A DNA stretch of 64,000 nucleotides from JAGQVA01 sp033764335 (lineage in GTDB: Bacteria > Bacteroidota > Bacteroidia > J057), in contig JANRJC010000027.1 of assembly GCA_033764335.1 (NCBI GenBank), positions 62,001 to 126,000 on the forward strand, in the 5' to 3' direction. This document shows, piece by piece, positions 1 to 9,015 of this stretch. The notes under the pieces are model-generated. The model was not told the origin of the DNA. It saw nothing but the letters and a program-made list of their open reading frames with translations, and searched no databases. The position numbers and the translations under genes are program-made. The stretch's first letter is position 1. Each line of letters starts with the position of its first letter.

Positions 1-447
1 CATTATCCCAACCCCTCCGAAATGCTCTCAGAGGTCAAAGCCCATGAATTACTCTCCCCTTACGAAACGCTACGCCTGGAGACCGACAAACAGACTGCAA
101 AAAACGGGAAACGACCGATAGTATTTCTCTTCGGATTTGGCGACGTGAAAATGGGCAATGCCCGCAAACAATTTGCCCGCGACCTTCTGAGTTGCCTCGG
201 ACTGGAAATCGTGGAGGAAGGCTCCTTAGCCCCGCTTCAACCCCGTATCGCTGTCCTATGCAGCAGCGATGCCGACTATAAAACCACCGGAAAAACGATA
301 CTAGCACAGGCGCGTGAACAGGCCCCCCGCGCCCTAATCGTTGTGGCGGGCCATCCCGAAAAAGTAGAAATCACCGGAGCCGACGAATACATTTATTTCG
401 GAATGAATGCACTCACCTTTTTACAAAAAATCGCCGCCCGACTATGA
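1..447 (+). CDS. mutA: Methylmalonyl-CoA mutase small subunit, C-terminal part (5' truncated by window)
   Basis: The reading frame is open from base 1, so the start lies upstream of the window; about 148 C-terminal residues are present. The sequence has the Rossmann-like cobalamin-binding-type fold of the small, non-catalytic mutase subunit (FLFGFGDVKMGNARKQF, then IAVLCSSDADY and ALIVVAGHPEKVEITGADEYIYFGMNAL). As is usual for this subunit, the DxHxxG cobalamin-ligand motif is absent. The stop TGA overlaps the ATG of the next gene (ATGA), so the two subunits are translationally coupled. The heterodimer interconverts methylmalonyl-CoA and succinyl-CoA in propionate, branched-chain and odd-chain metabolism. 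Family assignment rests on the C-terminal pattern and on the neighbour. Confidence 0.9.
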   Translation, partial: HYPNPSEMLSEVKAHELLSPYETLRLETDKQTAKNGKRPIVFLFGFGDVKMGNARKQFARDLLSCLGLEIVEEGSLAPLQPRIAVLCSSDADYKTTGKTILAQAREQAPRALIVVAGHPEKVEITGADEYIYFGMNALTFLQKIAARL

Positions 448-2582
448 GACCCAAATTTGAAAATATTCCCTATAAAAACCCAACTCGCATTCGCGAGGTG
501 GCCATCGAGTCCGACGAACCCGAAAAACCCGCGTGGAAAACACCGGAAGGCCTGGGTATAAAAAAAGTATATACACCCGAAGACCTCAAAGAGCTAGAAC
601 ATCTGCAATACGCCGCAGGAGTGCCGCCTTTTCTCCGAGGTCCCTACCCTACTATGTACGTCCAACAACCCTGGACCATTCGCCAGTACGCAGGTTTTTC
701 GACCGCAGAAGAATCCAATGCCTTTTATCGTCGAAACCTCGCCGCCGGGCAAAAAGGACTTTCCGTCGCCTTTGATCTCGCCACACACCGGGGGTACGAC
801 TCCGACCATGCCCGTGTGGTCGGCGACGTCGGAAAAGCCGGAGTGGCCATTGATTCGGTGGAGGATATGAAAATTCTATTTGACCAGATTCCCCTCGACC
901 AGATGTCGGTTTCCATGACCATGAACGGCGCGGTAATACCCGTTCTGGCCTTTTTTATCGTAGCCGCCGAAGAACAAGGCGTAAAACCCGAACAACTGAA
1001 CGGCACGATACAAAACGACATCCTCAAGGAGTTTATGGTGCGAAATACCTATATCTATCCGCCCGAACCTTCGATGCGCATTGTGAGCGATATATTTGCC
1101 TATACCTCACAGTTTATGCCTCGGTTTAACTCCATCTCTGTCAGCGGTTATCACATGCAGGAAGCCGGAGCCACCGCCGATCTGGAACTGGCTTATACCC
1201 TCGCCGACGGGCTGGAATACCTTCGCGCCGGCCTCAAGGCCGGGTTAAAAGTGGACGATTTTGCTCCGAGGATATCCTTCTTCTGGGCCATCGGGATGAA
1301 TTTTTTTATGGAAATCGCCAAAATGCGGGCAGCGCGGATGTTGTGGGCAAAAATGGTCAAAACTTTTCACCCGGAAAACCCCAAATCCTTGTCCTTACGC
1401 ACCCATTGCCAGACCTCGGGCTGGAGCCTTACCGAGCAGGATCCACTCAACAATATCTCCCGCACCTGTGTGGAGGCTCTGGCTGCGGTTTTTGGCCATA
1501 CACAATCGTTGCACACCAACAGTTTTGACGAGGCCATTGCCCTGCCTACCGATTTTTCGGCGCGTATTGCCCGCAACACCCAGCTTTACCTTCAGGAGGA
1601 AACCGGAATTACCCATTCGGTGGATCCCTGGGCGGGATCTTATTATGTGGAGCGGCTGACGCACGAACTGGCCCATAAAGCCTGGGCTTTGATCCAGGAA
1701 GTCGAAAACCTCGGCGGAATGACTCAGGCCATTGAAGCCGGAATCCCCAAAATGCGCATCGAAGAAGCCGCCACCCGCAAACAAGCGCGGATAGACTCCG
1801 GGCAGGAGGTGATCGTCGGAGTAAACCGGTATAAAACCGCCGAACGTGCAGAATTTGAGATACGAGAAGTGGATAATGTATCGGTGCGGGAGGCTCAAAT
1901 CCGGCGGCTGGAAGAAATAAAAGCCCGGCGCGACAGTGCAGCGGTAACCGCAACCCTGGAAAACCTGACGAAAGCCGCACAAACCGGAGAAGACAATCTT
2001 CTCGCTTTAGCCGTAGAAGCTGCCCGACTACGAGCCACCCTCGGTGAAATCACCGAGGCCATGGAAAAAGCTTTTGGCCGTTTTAAACCCTCTACTCAGT
2101 CGGTCTCCGGCGTATATGTACAGGAAATCATGAAAAATCCCGCCTTTGAAAAAGCCCGGCGGCTGGCCGACGAATTTGCCCGCAAAGAGGGCCGCCGCCC
2201 GCGTATTTTGGTAGCCAAAATGGGCCAAGACGGCCATGACCGGGGTGCCAAAATCATTGCCACCAGTTTTGCAGACCTCGGTTTTGATGTGGACATCGGG
2301 CCGCTGTTTCAAATACCGGCAGAAGTAGCCATGCAGGCCGCCGAAAACGACGTCCACATTGTGGGCATTTCGAGCATGACGGCGGGACACAAAACCCTCA
2401 TCCCCCAACTGATCGCCGAACTAAAAAAACTCGGCAGAGAAGACATACAGGTAGTCGCCGGCGGCGTTATTCCGCAACAAGACTATGCGTTTTTGCACGA
2501 AGCCGGCGTAGCCGGAGTTTTTGGCCCCGGTACGGTCATCGCCGAAGCCGCCGCCGACATCTTGGAAAAATTGATGAAATAG
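444..2582 (+). CDS. mutB: Methylmalonyl-CoA mutase large (catalytic) subunit
   Basis: A 712-residue protein, the usual length for the large subunit. The N-terminal ~550 residues form the substrate-binding TIM barrel (GLSVAFDLATHRGYDSDH and RTHCQTSGWSLTEQDPLNN are characteristic). The C-terminal ~130 residues form the B12 domain, with DGHDRG at 596-601; His598 of this DxHxxG motif is the lower axial cobalt ligand. Downstream, VAGGVIPQQDY is the conserved glycine-rich nucleotide-tail loop. The start overlaps the small-subunit stop by 4 bases. It catalyses the adenosylcobalamin-dependent carbon-skeleton rearrangement of (R)-methylmalonyl-CoA to succinyl-CoA in the cytoplasm. The chaperone gene meaB is not in the window. 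The next gene is convergent with a 38-bp gap. Confidence 0.97.
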   Translation: MRPKFENIPYKNPTRIREVAIESDEPEKPAWKTPEGLGIKKVYTPEDLKELEHLQYAAGVPPFLRGPYPTMYVQQPWTIRQYAGFSTAEESNAFYRRNLAAGQKGLSVAFDLATHRGYDSDHARVVGDVGKAGVAIDSVEDMKILFDQIPLDQMSVSMTMNGAVIPVLAFFIVAAEEQGVKPEQLNGTIQNDILKEFMVRNTYIYPPEPSMRIVSDIFAYTSQFMPRFNSISVSGYHMQEAGATADLELAYTLADGLEYLRAGLKAGLKVDDFAPRISFFWAIGMNFFMEIAKMRAARMLWAKMVKTFHPENPKSLSLRTHCQTSGWSLTEQDPLNNISRTCVEALAAVFGHTQSLHTNSFDEAIALPTDFSARIARNTQLYLQEETGITHSVDPWAGSYYVERLTHELAHKAWALIQEVENLGGMTQAIEAGIPKMRIEEAATRKQARIDSGQEVIVGVNRYKTAERAEFEIREVDNVSVREAQIRRLEEIKARRDSAAVTATLENLTKAAQTGEDNLLALAVEAARLRATLGEITEAMEKAFGRFKPSTQSVSGVYVQEIMKNPAFEKARRLADEFARKEGRRPRILVAKMGQDGHDRGAKIIATSFADLGFDVDIGPLFQIPAEVAMQAAENDVHIVGISSMTAGHKTLIPQLIAELKKLGREDIQVVAGGVIPQQDYAFLHEAGVAGVFGPGTVIAEAAADILEKLMK

Positions 2583-2620
2583 AAAACGAGGCTGAAAATC
2601 TGAGGTAGCTTTACCCGCGA

Positions 2621-3259
2621 TTATCGGTTTGTGCCCAGGTCATAAATCTCGCGAATCGAAGCGAGAACCCGATAGAAGTCAATTTTCAGATCAATCAATT
2701 TTCCGGTTTTTACATCGAATACCCAGCCATGAACCAGGGGTTCTCTCTTCGCGAGGAAACTTTTTTGCCAGACAGCCATTTTGATTATGTTGATACATTG
2801 CTCCTGGACATTGAGTTCTACCAGTCGGTCATACCGTTTTTCTTCACTTTGGATGGCGTTTAACTCATTTTTATGGAGGCGGTAAACATCGCGGATATTT
2901 CTTAGCCAGGGGTTCAACAAACCCATATCTGCGTGTTGCATGGCCGCTTTTACGCCCCCGCAGAGATAATGCCCGCAGACGACGATATGTTTAACGCCCA
3001 AGTGCCCTACGGCATATTCGACAACCGAAGCGGAGTTATTGTCATTATTCGGGACGAGATTGGCGATATTTCGGTGAATAAATACCTCGCCGGGTTGAGC
3101 ACCCATGAGGTCTTCTGCCGTGACGCGGCTGTCGCTACACCCGATAAACAAATACTCAGGATGTTGGCCGGAGGCTAAGTTTTTAAAAAATTCGCCGTCC
3201 GTTCTTTTTTTTTCCTCCAGCCACTTCTGGTTATTTTCAAAAATTTGATCGTAAGTCAT
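2621..3259 (-). CDS. can: Beta-class carbonic anhydrase
   Basis: A 212-residue protein with the beta-carbonic anhydrase zinc site: CSDSR at 41-45 (Cys41 ligand; the Asp43/Arg45 catalytic dyad) and CGHYLCGG at 95-102 (His97 and Cys100 ligands). The region FIHRNIANLV is the typical substrate-pocket segment. No signal peptide is seen, so it is cytoplasmic and hydrates CO2 to bicarbonate, supplying carboxylases and pH control. It converges on mutB with 38 bp between stops and is monocistronic in appearance. Carbonate supply near mutase suits the propionyl-CoA carboxylase pathway, but that link is only suggestive. Confidence 0.95.
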   Translation of the reverse strand: MTYDQIFENNQKWLEEKKRTDGEFFKNLASGQHPEYLFIGCSDSRVTAEDLMGAQPGEVFIHRNIANLVPNNDNNSASVVEYAVGHLGVKHIVVCGHYLCGGVKAAMQHADMGLLNPWLRNIRDVYRLHKNELNAIQSEEKRYDRLVELNVQEQCINIIKMAVWQKSFLAKREPLVHGWVFDVKTGKLIDLKIDFYRVLASIREIYDLGTNR

Positions 3260-3337
3260 AGGTAGAGAATTATCAATTAGGGATGATTTAAAGGTACAAA
3301 CAGCCTACAAATTTTTACACAGATTTCGTAGAATTGC

Positions 3338-3712
3338 TTAAACGAAAACTCGTTTACTCGCTTTTGCAAGTAACGCTGGTATGATATCATCTTCAGGCAC
3401 CATGCCAACAATTACGGCATGCGCATTATTTGATCCATCCGGCAGGGGGTCGTAGTAGGTAACAAGCTTGGTATCTGTGATTTGTAAAACGTAGCGGTTG
3501 GATAATTCAAATAGATAAAAGCGAGAACTGTCACCAACCGCTTTATCGGGTGTAGTCAGTGACTTTATGTCCACAGATAATTCTCCATTATCCTTGGGTC
3601 TGAGTTTAAAAACTCTTGAGGTCGCCGTACCATCAGGGTTCATGTATTTTTTATCAGGCCAACTGCGTCTGTAAAGCCATTCGTCTGCGTTTACTACCTT
3701 GCGCGCTGTCAT
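3338..3712 (-). CDS. Hypothetical protein, third gene of the TIGR04255 locus
   Basis: A 124-residue soluble protein without a recognised catalytic motif. It is an alpha/beta sequence with an Arg/Trp-rich N-terminus (WLYRRSWPDKKYMNPDGTAT), the segment ELSVDIKSLT and the motif NAHAVIVGMVPEDD near the C-terminus. The motif order 'dGt..s.aFk.r...eLSV..' and 'N.aHa.i.G' recalls small uncharacterised proteins that I associate with TIGR04255 loci; this is recognition from memory, not a search. It begins only 6 bp after the stop of the 162-residue gene, so the three genes at 3338-4931 form one transcription unit read on the minus strand. Confidence 0.7.
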   Translation of the reverse strand: MTARKVVNADEWLYRRSWPDKKYMNPDGTATSRVFKLRPKDNGELSVDIKSLTTPDKAVGDSSRFYLFELSNRYVLQITDTKLVTYYDPLPDGSNNAHAVIVGMVPEDDIIPALLAKASKRVFV

Positions 3713-3718
3713 TTGGGC

Positions 3719-4207
3719 TTATTTGGTGTAGTTTAGCCATTTCATCATGACAGGAAGTTGGGTAATATCAAAGTTATCCTGTTTGGGGGTTTCATCAGTT
3801 GGTAAATAAACGGCAACTGATCGATCGGGATAAAAAATAATCTCCAGCGAGCGTCCATTGGCTGCATTGCGCAAATCCAGCATGACTTCCCCCCATGGTC
3901 CAGGGGCGGTGTGGAAAATAGGTTGCCCATGTTTTTCCAACAGGGTAGTTAGATTCTGTGCCTTTCTGATTACATCCACAGATATAGCCGGTGCTCCTTC
4001 ATTATCCCAGTTTTCCTTGAGTCGAGCGTATTCATTCAGAAGTTTGGTTATACGCTGATTTAAGTTGTCGTAGTTATCTGAACGCCACCTCACGGTGGTG
4101 CTGGAAACAGACAAAGGTGACTGAGATATTCCCCAATAATGAATAAGCTCTGTTCGAGGGTATGGTTCTGGACTGGAAGCTAAATAGTTACTGATCAAGG
4201 CTGGCAT
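3719..4207 (-). CDS. Hypothetical protein, second gene of the TIGR04255 locus
   Basis: A 162-residue protein of unknown function. The middle contains a heptad-like stretch (NQRITKLLNEYARLKE) followed by NWDNEGAPAISVDVIRKA, and the C-terminal half is a predicted beta sheet (PGPWGEVMLDLRNAANGRSL, then EIIFYPDRSVAVYL). The 'W-D-x-x-G-A-x-x-I' signature occurs in small uncharacterised bacterial proteins. Its start overlaps the 3' end of the TIGR04255 gene by 20 bp, indicating translational coupling. No enzyme motif is visible; a structural or adaptor role is a guess. Confidence 0.72.
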   Translation of the reverse strand: MPALISNYLASSPEPYPRTELIHYWGISQSPLSVSSTTVRWRSDNYDNLNQRITKLLNEYARLKENWDNEGAPAISVDVIRKAQNLTTLLEKHGQPIFHTAPGPWGEVMLDLRNAANGRSLEIIFYPDRSVAVYLPTDETPKQDNFDITQLPVMMKWLNYTK

Positions 4208-4931
4208 AAAATTTAGGGCTTAACATTTGTTTAAACATGGAAGATGTTGCTTTGTGAGCAATATTCAGCCAATCTTTTATTTGAACGGAATCCATAAATC
4301 TTTGTCGTTCAACCGTAGTTGTCCAAACAACCGATCTTTTTTGGTTTTGGTTATTTACACCATTGGAAATATTAAGATTCATAAGCGAACCATCTTCCAA
4401 CTCAAAGTTTTGCTGAATATGAAAACCGCTTAATACTCCCGGGAGAGGATATTCGGTGACTATTCGGGTCTGAAGGTTATCTGCCATAAAAACTTTAGGC
4501 TCCATGTCATTTTCCAAATCCCAAGCATCAATATACTGAAGCTTTACCCGATTAAACCTAAGCGGTTCTTCATAACTTTCAATTAGTTTGTCTATTGTGG
4601 TATTAACTAGTGGTTTATACGATTTTTCCCATTCATAACCCAATTCCACCTCATTCACGGCAATCATCCCCTGACCATGCTGGACAACCGGCCATTCAAG
4701 CTCCCCACTCCAATATTGATGAACAGGTGCTCCAATAATTTTTATTTGTGCACCATCGGGAATTAATTTTTTATGTAAGGGAAAGGTAGTCTTTAGTCGC
4801 TCTGCAAATTTTCCTTGAGCAAGATCAAATCCCGTATCCGTCTGCATACCGCCATGATTCATATGAACCTCCCAATGAAGTTCAAAAATTACTTCTTTTA
4901 AAGGTGCATTTTTCAGTTTGGTACTACTCAC
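4188..4931 (-). CDS. TIGR04255 family protein
   Basis: A 247-residue protein. The N-terminal signature LKNAPLKEVIFELHWE matches the TIGR04255 family, a sporadically distributed bacterial family of unknown function whose N-terminal half defines it. The rest is beta-rich (RIVTEYPLPGVLSGFHIQQN), with no transmembrane segment or nuclease motif that I can see. It leads a three-gene unit: it overlaps the 162-residue gene by 20 bp, and that gene is followed after 6 bp by the 124-residue gene. Sporadic distribution plus a tight operon are traits of accessory, possibly defence or toxin-antitoxin loci, but no function is shown here. Confidence 0.8.
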   Translation of the reverse strand: MSSTKLKNAPLKEVIFELHWEVHMNHGGMQTDTGFDLAQGKFAERLKTTFPLHKKLIPDGAQIKIIGAPVHQYWSGELEWPVVQHGQGMIAVNEVELGYEWEKSYKPLVNTTIDKLIESYEEPLRFNRVKLQYIDAWDLENDMEPKVFMADNLQTRIVTEYPLPGVLSGFHIQQNFELEDGSLMNLNISNGVNNQNQKRSVVWTTTVERQRFMDSVQIKDWLNIAHKATSSMFKQMLSPKFYASLDQ

Positions 4932-5084
4932 GTGTTTTTAAATAATGATTGGTTTTTGCAGATTCACTTTCGACTGCCTAATGATACGAATTTACTTTGA
5001 AATTAGAGGTCTGATTTTTCTAAAAGTATTATACGTAGTTATCAAACGTTTTTTCCTCACTTTGTAAAGAATCGCCTCCCAACT

Positions 5085-6128
5085 CTACAAAACCCGGCTC
5101 CACCAAAGGTTTGTCTCCTCACTTTGCGCAGCAAATAGTTTTCCCGGAGGGGGAGTAGAAAAGGGCAGTGAGTGGTGTGACGCGGCTTGCACAAAATGTA
5201 TTGCCGGCTCGGTCCATGTATGGGCAAATGACAGCGGAAATCCCGCCCAATGAACCGGCATGGCTTTTTTCACTTTAGCATCTAGGGCAGCCTGCACACT
5301 TTCATCGGGAAACAAATGGATGTCGCGCCAGTATTCGTTGTACTGCCCGCATTCCATAAATGCAAAATCAAAAGGGCCGAGGCGCTGGCCGATTTCGGTA
5401 AAATGTTTGCCATAACCGCCGTCTCCGCTAAACCAGATGTTTTCGTTTTCGGTCTGAAAAGCCCATCCGCCCCAAAGAGATTTAAAACGGTCGGTCAAAC
5501 CGCGGCCCGAAAAATGGCGGGTGGGCGTGAAAGTGATCCCGATATTTTCGAAACTATGTTTATCCCACCAGTCAAATTCGGTGATACGATCACTGTCAAT
5601 TCCCCAACTCACCAAATGCCTTTTTACCCCCAGAGCCACAAAATACTGGCGGGTTTTGGGAATGAGTTTTTGAATACTGCTGTAGTCCAGGTGGTCGTAA
5701 TGGTCGTGGGTGAGGAGGAGCAGGTCTATTTCGGGGAAATCGTCAATAAGATCGAGGGTATTTTCGGAGAATCGGCGGGTAGGAATCGGGGCAATGGGCG
5801 AGGTGTCAGGCCCCAGCATGGGATCGATCAGAAGCGTTTTTCCATTGATCTGAAGCAGTACGACGGAGTGGCCATACCAGATAAATTTTGCCCTGGCGGC
5901 AGGTTGTGTAAATGTTTGCCGGTCGAAAGGAATCACCGACAGCGGAGCAGCAGGTTTGCTTTCCTTTACGCCTTTGATCTGTTTGTAGATCATTCCCGGA
6001 ATTTTGTAAAATTTAGGTCCGACCGAAGTTTCTTCCTGATTTTTGAAACTTCCATCCTTCCAGTTCGGCGACATCGCATAACGGGCCAGATCGGCTTTGG
6101 TCACCTTTCCTCCAAATTGTTTTGACAT
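5085..6128 (-). CDS. MBL-fold metallo-hydrolase (UlaG / NAPE-PLD-like)
   Basis: A 347-residue metallo-beta-lactamase-fold protein. The metal-binding signature THDHYDHLDY places His141, His143, Asp145 and His146. A preceding FIWYGHSVVLLQINGKTLLI and IDPMLGP, and later FSGDGGYGKHF, MECGQYNEYW and MPVHWAGF, match the UlaG / N-acyl-phosphatidylethanolamine phospholipase D-like branch. The natural substrate cannot be read from the sequence. No clear signal peptide is present. The upstream epimerase-like gene ends 8 bp before this start, so both are probably cotranscribed. Confidence 0.88.
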   Translation of the reverse strand: MSKQFGGKVTKADLARYAMSPNWKDGSFKNQEETSVGPKFYKIPGMIYKQIKGVKESKPAAPLSVIPFDRQTFTQPAARAKFIWYGHSVVLLQINGKTLLIDPMLGPDTSPIAPIPTRRFSENTLDLIDDFPEIDLLLLTHDHYDHLDYSSIQKLIPKTRQYFVALGVKRHLVSWGIDSDRITEFDWWDKHSFENIGITFTPTRHFSGRGLTDRFKSLWGGWAFQTENENIWFSGDGGYGKHFTEIGQRLGPFDFAFMECGQYNEYWRDIHLFPDESVQAALDAKVKKAMPVHWAGFPLSFAHTWTEPAIHFVQAASHHSLPFSTPPPGKLFAAQSEETNLWWSRVL

Positions 6129-6136
6129 GGGTTATC

Positions 6137-6811
6137 CTAATTTCCCGCCGCAGCGAGTTGGTTGATTTCCTTATTTTCCAGATGAATTTTATCGCTGCCT
6201 AGGGTCACTGCATGGATCATCGCCTGGGCAATGCGGGTGGTATCGGTCAGATTGTCGCCCATCATCCATTCCAGTGCCGGCCAAAAAGGGTTCATAATAG
6301 AATAGATCCGCTGGTAGAGCGGAGTCCGCGATTTTATGCCACGAAGGGGGCGAATGGCTCCGGGTCTGAACATATACGCCTTTTTAAAAGGCATTTTCAG
6401 TAGGTCATTTTCTGTTTTGCCTTTTACCCGCGCCCACATCATACGGCCTTTTTCGGAGCTATCAGTTCCGGTACCGGAGACATAAATAAACTGGCTGCCG
6501 GGATTCTGTTCGAGGAAAACCCGGGCAAAGTTAAGAGTATAGTCGTAAGTAATACGTCGGTAGTCTTCCTCCTTCATTCCACCCGCCGAAATACCTAGGC
6601 AGAAGAAAACCGCATCATACCCGCGGAGATCATTGCTGATAGAGGACGGATTCATAAAATCTTTGAGGATCACCTCTTTGAGTTTGGGGTGAGTCATACC
6701 GATAGGACTGCGGTTTACCAGCAATACTTTATCGATAGCCGAATCGTCAAAGCATTCCAGTAGAACCCCTTTTCCGATCATTCCCGTAGCACCCGTAATA
6801 ATTACTTTCAT
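6137..6811 (-). CDS. NAD(P)-binding epimerase/dehydratase-like protein
   Basis: A 224-residue Rossmann protein beginning MKVIITGATGMIGKG, with the GxxGxxG dinucleotide motif at residues 7-13. The chosen ATG at 6811 places the motif at the expected distance; a TTG 18 bp upstream would only add six residues. FIYVSGTGTDSSEKG and the downstream Lys/Arg-rich MFRPGAIRPLRG resemble atypical short-chain NAD(P)H-binding proteins, in which the classical YxxxK is degenerate. A function in carbohydrate or quinone metabolism cannot be decided. It lies 8 bp upstream of the metallo-hydrolase gene on the same strand. Confidence 0.85.
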   Translation of the reverse strand: MKVIITGATGMIGKGVLLECFDDSAIDKVLLVNRSPIGMTHPKLKEVILKDFMNPSSISNDLRGYDAVFFCLGISAGGMKEEDYRRITYDYTLNFARVFLEQNPGSQFIYVSGTGTDSSEKGRMMWARVKGKTENDLLKMPFKKAYMFRPGAIRPLRGIKSRTPLYQRIYSIMNPFWPALEWMMGDNLTDTTRIAQAMIHAVTLGSDKIHLENKEINQLAAAGN

Positions 6812-6953
6812 AAAAATTTCAATTGACAATTAACCATTAACCATTCACAATTACCCATTGACGTCTGAGACCGTTTGTATATTTTGTGACTTTCATCAAA
6901 ATTTCTGTTTGACAATTCTTTCAAATATCCATCCTTTTCTGTAAATTTTCTTC

Positions 6954-7670
6954 ATGCTGCTAACTACCTATACTTCCATAGAATGGCTTGATGTTTCAAC
7001 CACTGCCCTGACTGTGGTCAATCCGGGTACACAGTTGGTGCTTGAAATGAATTTTACAGCCAGACAGGCGATTACCCTTATGGATATTGTCTGGGAAATA
7101 CCGGATACGCTGTCCGTACAACCTGACCCGGCCTCGGAGATTTTTCCCTATAGCATGACTCCGGGAGAATTATATCTAGGCTCCTTGAATATCCGGACCT
7201 TTCAGACACAGGAGGGTTTTGGTGAAATAAATGCTGTACTGGTTGTGAGCATAGCGGGTGAAACCGTTCAGATTCCCATACGGTTCTGGCTCTCTGTTTT
7301 TGAAAGAAAAAGTGCGCAGGGAGCCAAAGCGTTAAATGATGAACTCCGCCGGCGGTTGATTCAGGTTGTGAACGCAAGGGCACGAAACGGCCATATATTT
7401 CTTGCAAATTTCCAGGCATTTTTTGATGATTTTCTCAACATCGAAATTCCTCCTTCCCTGGCAAAACTGGTAGGCGAAGAGTTGGGTCTTGCAGATGAAT
7501 CACTGCCCGTTTACCCCGAATTATACTACGAAATCATTCTGGGGAAACAAACCTTTTACGGAATAGAAAAGCTGGAACTGATTGCGGAGGAAGACTGTAA
7601 CGAAAGTGATGACCGGTTTGATCCCGATGATACACGGGAAGTGGCTTTTATCAACCTCGATAATATTTAA
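6954..7670 (+). CDS. Hypothetical protein, beta-rich N-terminus
   Basis: A 238-residue protein with no recognised family. Residues ~1-110 look like an Ig/fibronectin-type beta sandwich (TTALTVVNPGTQLVLEMNF, then GEINAVLVVSIAGETVQIPI). Residues ~120-200 are helical, and the acidic tail (EEDCNESDDRFDPDD) is unusual. There is no signal peptide, so it is predicted to be cytoplasmic. It ends 4 bp before the next gene, which suggests an operon and a joint function. Start: the ATG at 6954 is the first in frame after an AT-rich leader. Confidence 0.7.
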   Translation: MLLTTYTSIEWLDVSTTALTVVNPGTQLVLEMNFTARQAITLMDIVWEIPDTLSVQPDPASEIFPYSMTPGELYLGSLNIRTFQTQEGFGEINAVLVVSIAGETVQIPIRFWLSVFERKSAQGAKALNDELRRRLIQVVNARARNGHIFLANFQAFFDDFLNIEIPPSLAKLVGEELGLADESLPVYPELYYEIILGKQTFYGIEKLELIAEEDCNESDDRFDPDDTREVAFINLDNI

Positions 7671-7674
7671 TTTT

Positions 7675-9015
7675 ATGGCAGGCTGGACAGCAAATTACGA
7701 TACAAGCCTTGAGCTTACCCGGGAAGCCCTCAATCGGGTTCTGGAGCGCGTCATACAGGCCATGAAGGCCCGCCTGTCTTATTTCTCAAAACTAGGGCGA
7801 ATTGGCTCGGTCAGTCTGGATATCACCGATCTGAATATTCTGGATATGGAAGATACCCCCCCCTTGGGAGGTGTGCTTACCGATCTTGAGGCGACAGGCA
7901 CATTTGTCTTCCGGCTGTTTGGATTCCGACTGGCCAACACCCGTCTGGTTTTCACCATTGAGGAAGTGGAAATCAATTTTGCCACTTCAAATGCCGGTTT
8001 ACCCCGAAGCATCGTGCTGCTGGTAACTCCCGCCATGCGTATCATTATCAGCTTTCCCCAGACCCGGTTTATCATGAAATGGCTGCTAAACCGGGTCTTC
8101 GGCCCGCTGATCAGCCTGGGGGTATGGCTTGCTTTCCGGATCATCAAAAAAGTGGAGATTCCGGTATGGGAGATCGTGGATATTTTTGCCGCTTTGGGGC
8201 TTCGGTTTGCCAAAGATTCTCCCCTGCTTACTTCCCAGAAAACGGTGTCTCCGGATTCCCTGCTTATTGGCACCAGTTTTAATCTTACCGGAGGACAGCC
8301 GGGAATTGGCAGTCAGTTGGCACGTTTTATTCCCGCGAATACCAATGTTGGGGCAGCCGTACATGAAAGAGTGGTAACAGCCGGCGTGCAGACAGCCTTT
8401 GTAAAAGGGTGGGTACCTTCCCGCTTTCATGTGGGCAAATGGAAAATTTATATCAATTCTATCGGCGTATCTTTCGAGCAGGATACCATTGTTGCCGCAG
8501 GGCAACTCAAGGCCAAACGCGGAAAATGCTGGTGCCGGGTCAAAGCAAAAATTACCTTCAGGGCAGAAGTGAAGCCCCAAATAACGGATTCACAAACACC
8601 GAACCCCAAACTTACCTTCCAATACAAAGCTGATATTAACACGCAGATTTCCACTTCGGGGATGTTGGTTGTGCTTGGGGTCATTATGTTTGCCCCTGTA
8701 TTTTTGGCACTTACGATTACATTTTCCCATCTGATCAATCTGACCCTGAACCAGTTCCTTCCATTTCAGACCACGTGGAGCCAGCAGGGACTGACATTAA
8801 CCATTCAGGCCAATTCCGTCAATTTTCAGGGGTTTGTGCCACTGAGCATGAATTTCCCCCTGAACCTTTCCGGAACCGGGAGTTACGATATCAGCAAATT
8901 TCAGCAGTTTACCCTCCCCGGAAAAATACAGGTTCCGATGGATATAGGATTTACGGACGAAAGCCTCGCCATACAGCAGGACGAACTAAGAGCCGCCGTG
9001 GAGGTGAAGGCGTAG
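7675..9015 (+). CDS. Hypothetical amphipathic beta-rich protein (possibly TULIP/lipid-binding-like)
   Basis: A 446-residue protein starting MAGWTANYDTSLELTREALN at the ATG 4 bp after the previous stop. An N-terminal helix is followed by long alternating hydrophobic strands (TRLVFTIEEVEINF, ITFRAEVKPQI), a Trp/Ile-rich helix around residues 135-160 and a hydrophobic stretch GMLVVLGVIMFAPVFLALTI near residue 325. The W...N-terminal helix plus repeated amphipathic strands recalls lipid-binding TULIP or P47-like proteins, but that is a low-confidence structural guess. With the 238-residue partner it forms a two-gene unit of unknown role. Confidence 0.68.
   Translation: MAGWTANYDTSLELTREALNRVLERVIQAMKARLSYFSKLGRIGSVSLDITDLNILDMEDTPPLGGVLTDLEATGTFVFRLFGFRLANTRLVFTIEEVEINFATSNAGLPRSIVLLVTPAMRIIISFPQTRFIMKWLLNRVFGPLISLGVWLAFRIIKKVEIPVWEIVDIFAALGLRFAKDSPLLTSQKTVSPDSLLIGTSFNLTGGQPGIGSQLARFIPANTNVGAAVHERVVTAGVQTAFVKGWVPSRFHVGKWKIYINSIGVSFEQDTIVAAGQLKAKRGKCWCRVKAKITFRAEVKPQITDSQTPNPKLTFQYKADINTQISTSGMLVVLGVIMFAPVFLALTITFSHLINLTLNQFLPFQTTWSQQGLTLTIQANSVNFQGFVPLSMNFPLNLSGTGSYDISKFQQFTLPGKIQVPMDIGFTDESLAIQQDELRAAVEVKA

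Noticed and set aside
1395..1982. 195-codon open frame antisense to mutB
   Set aside because: Antisense to a strongly conserved catalytic gene, composition typical of shadow frames.
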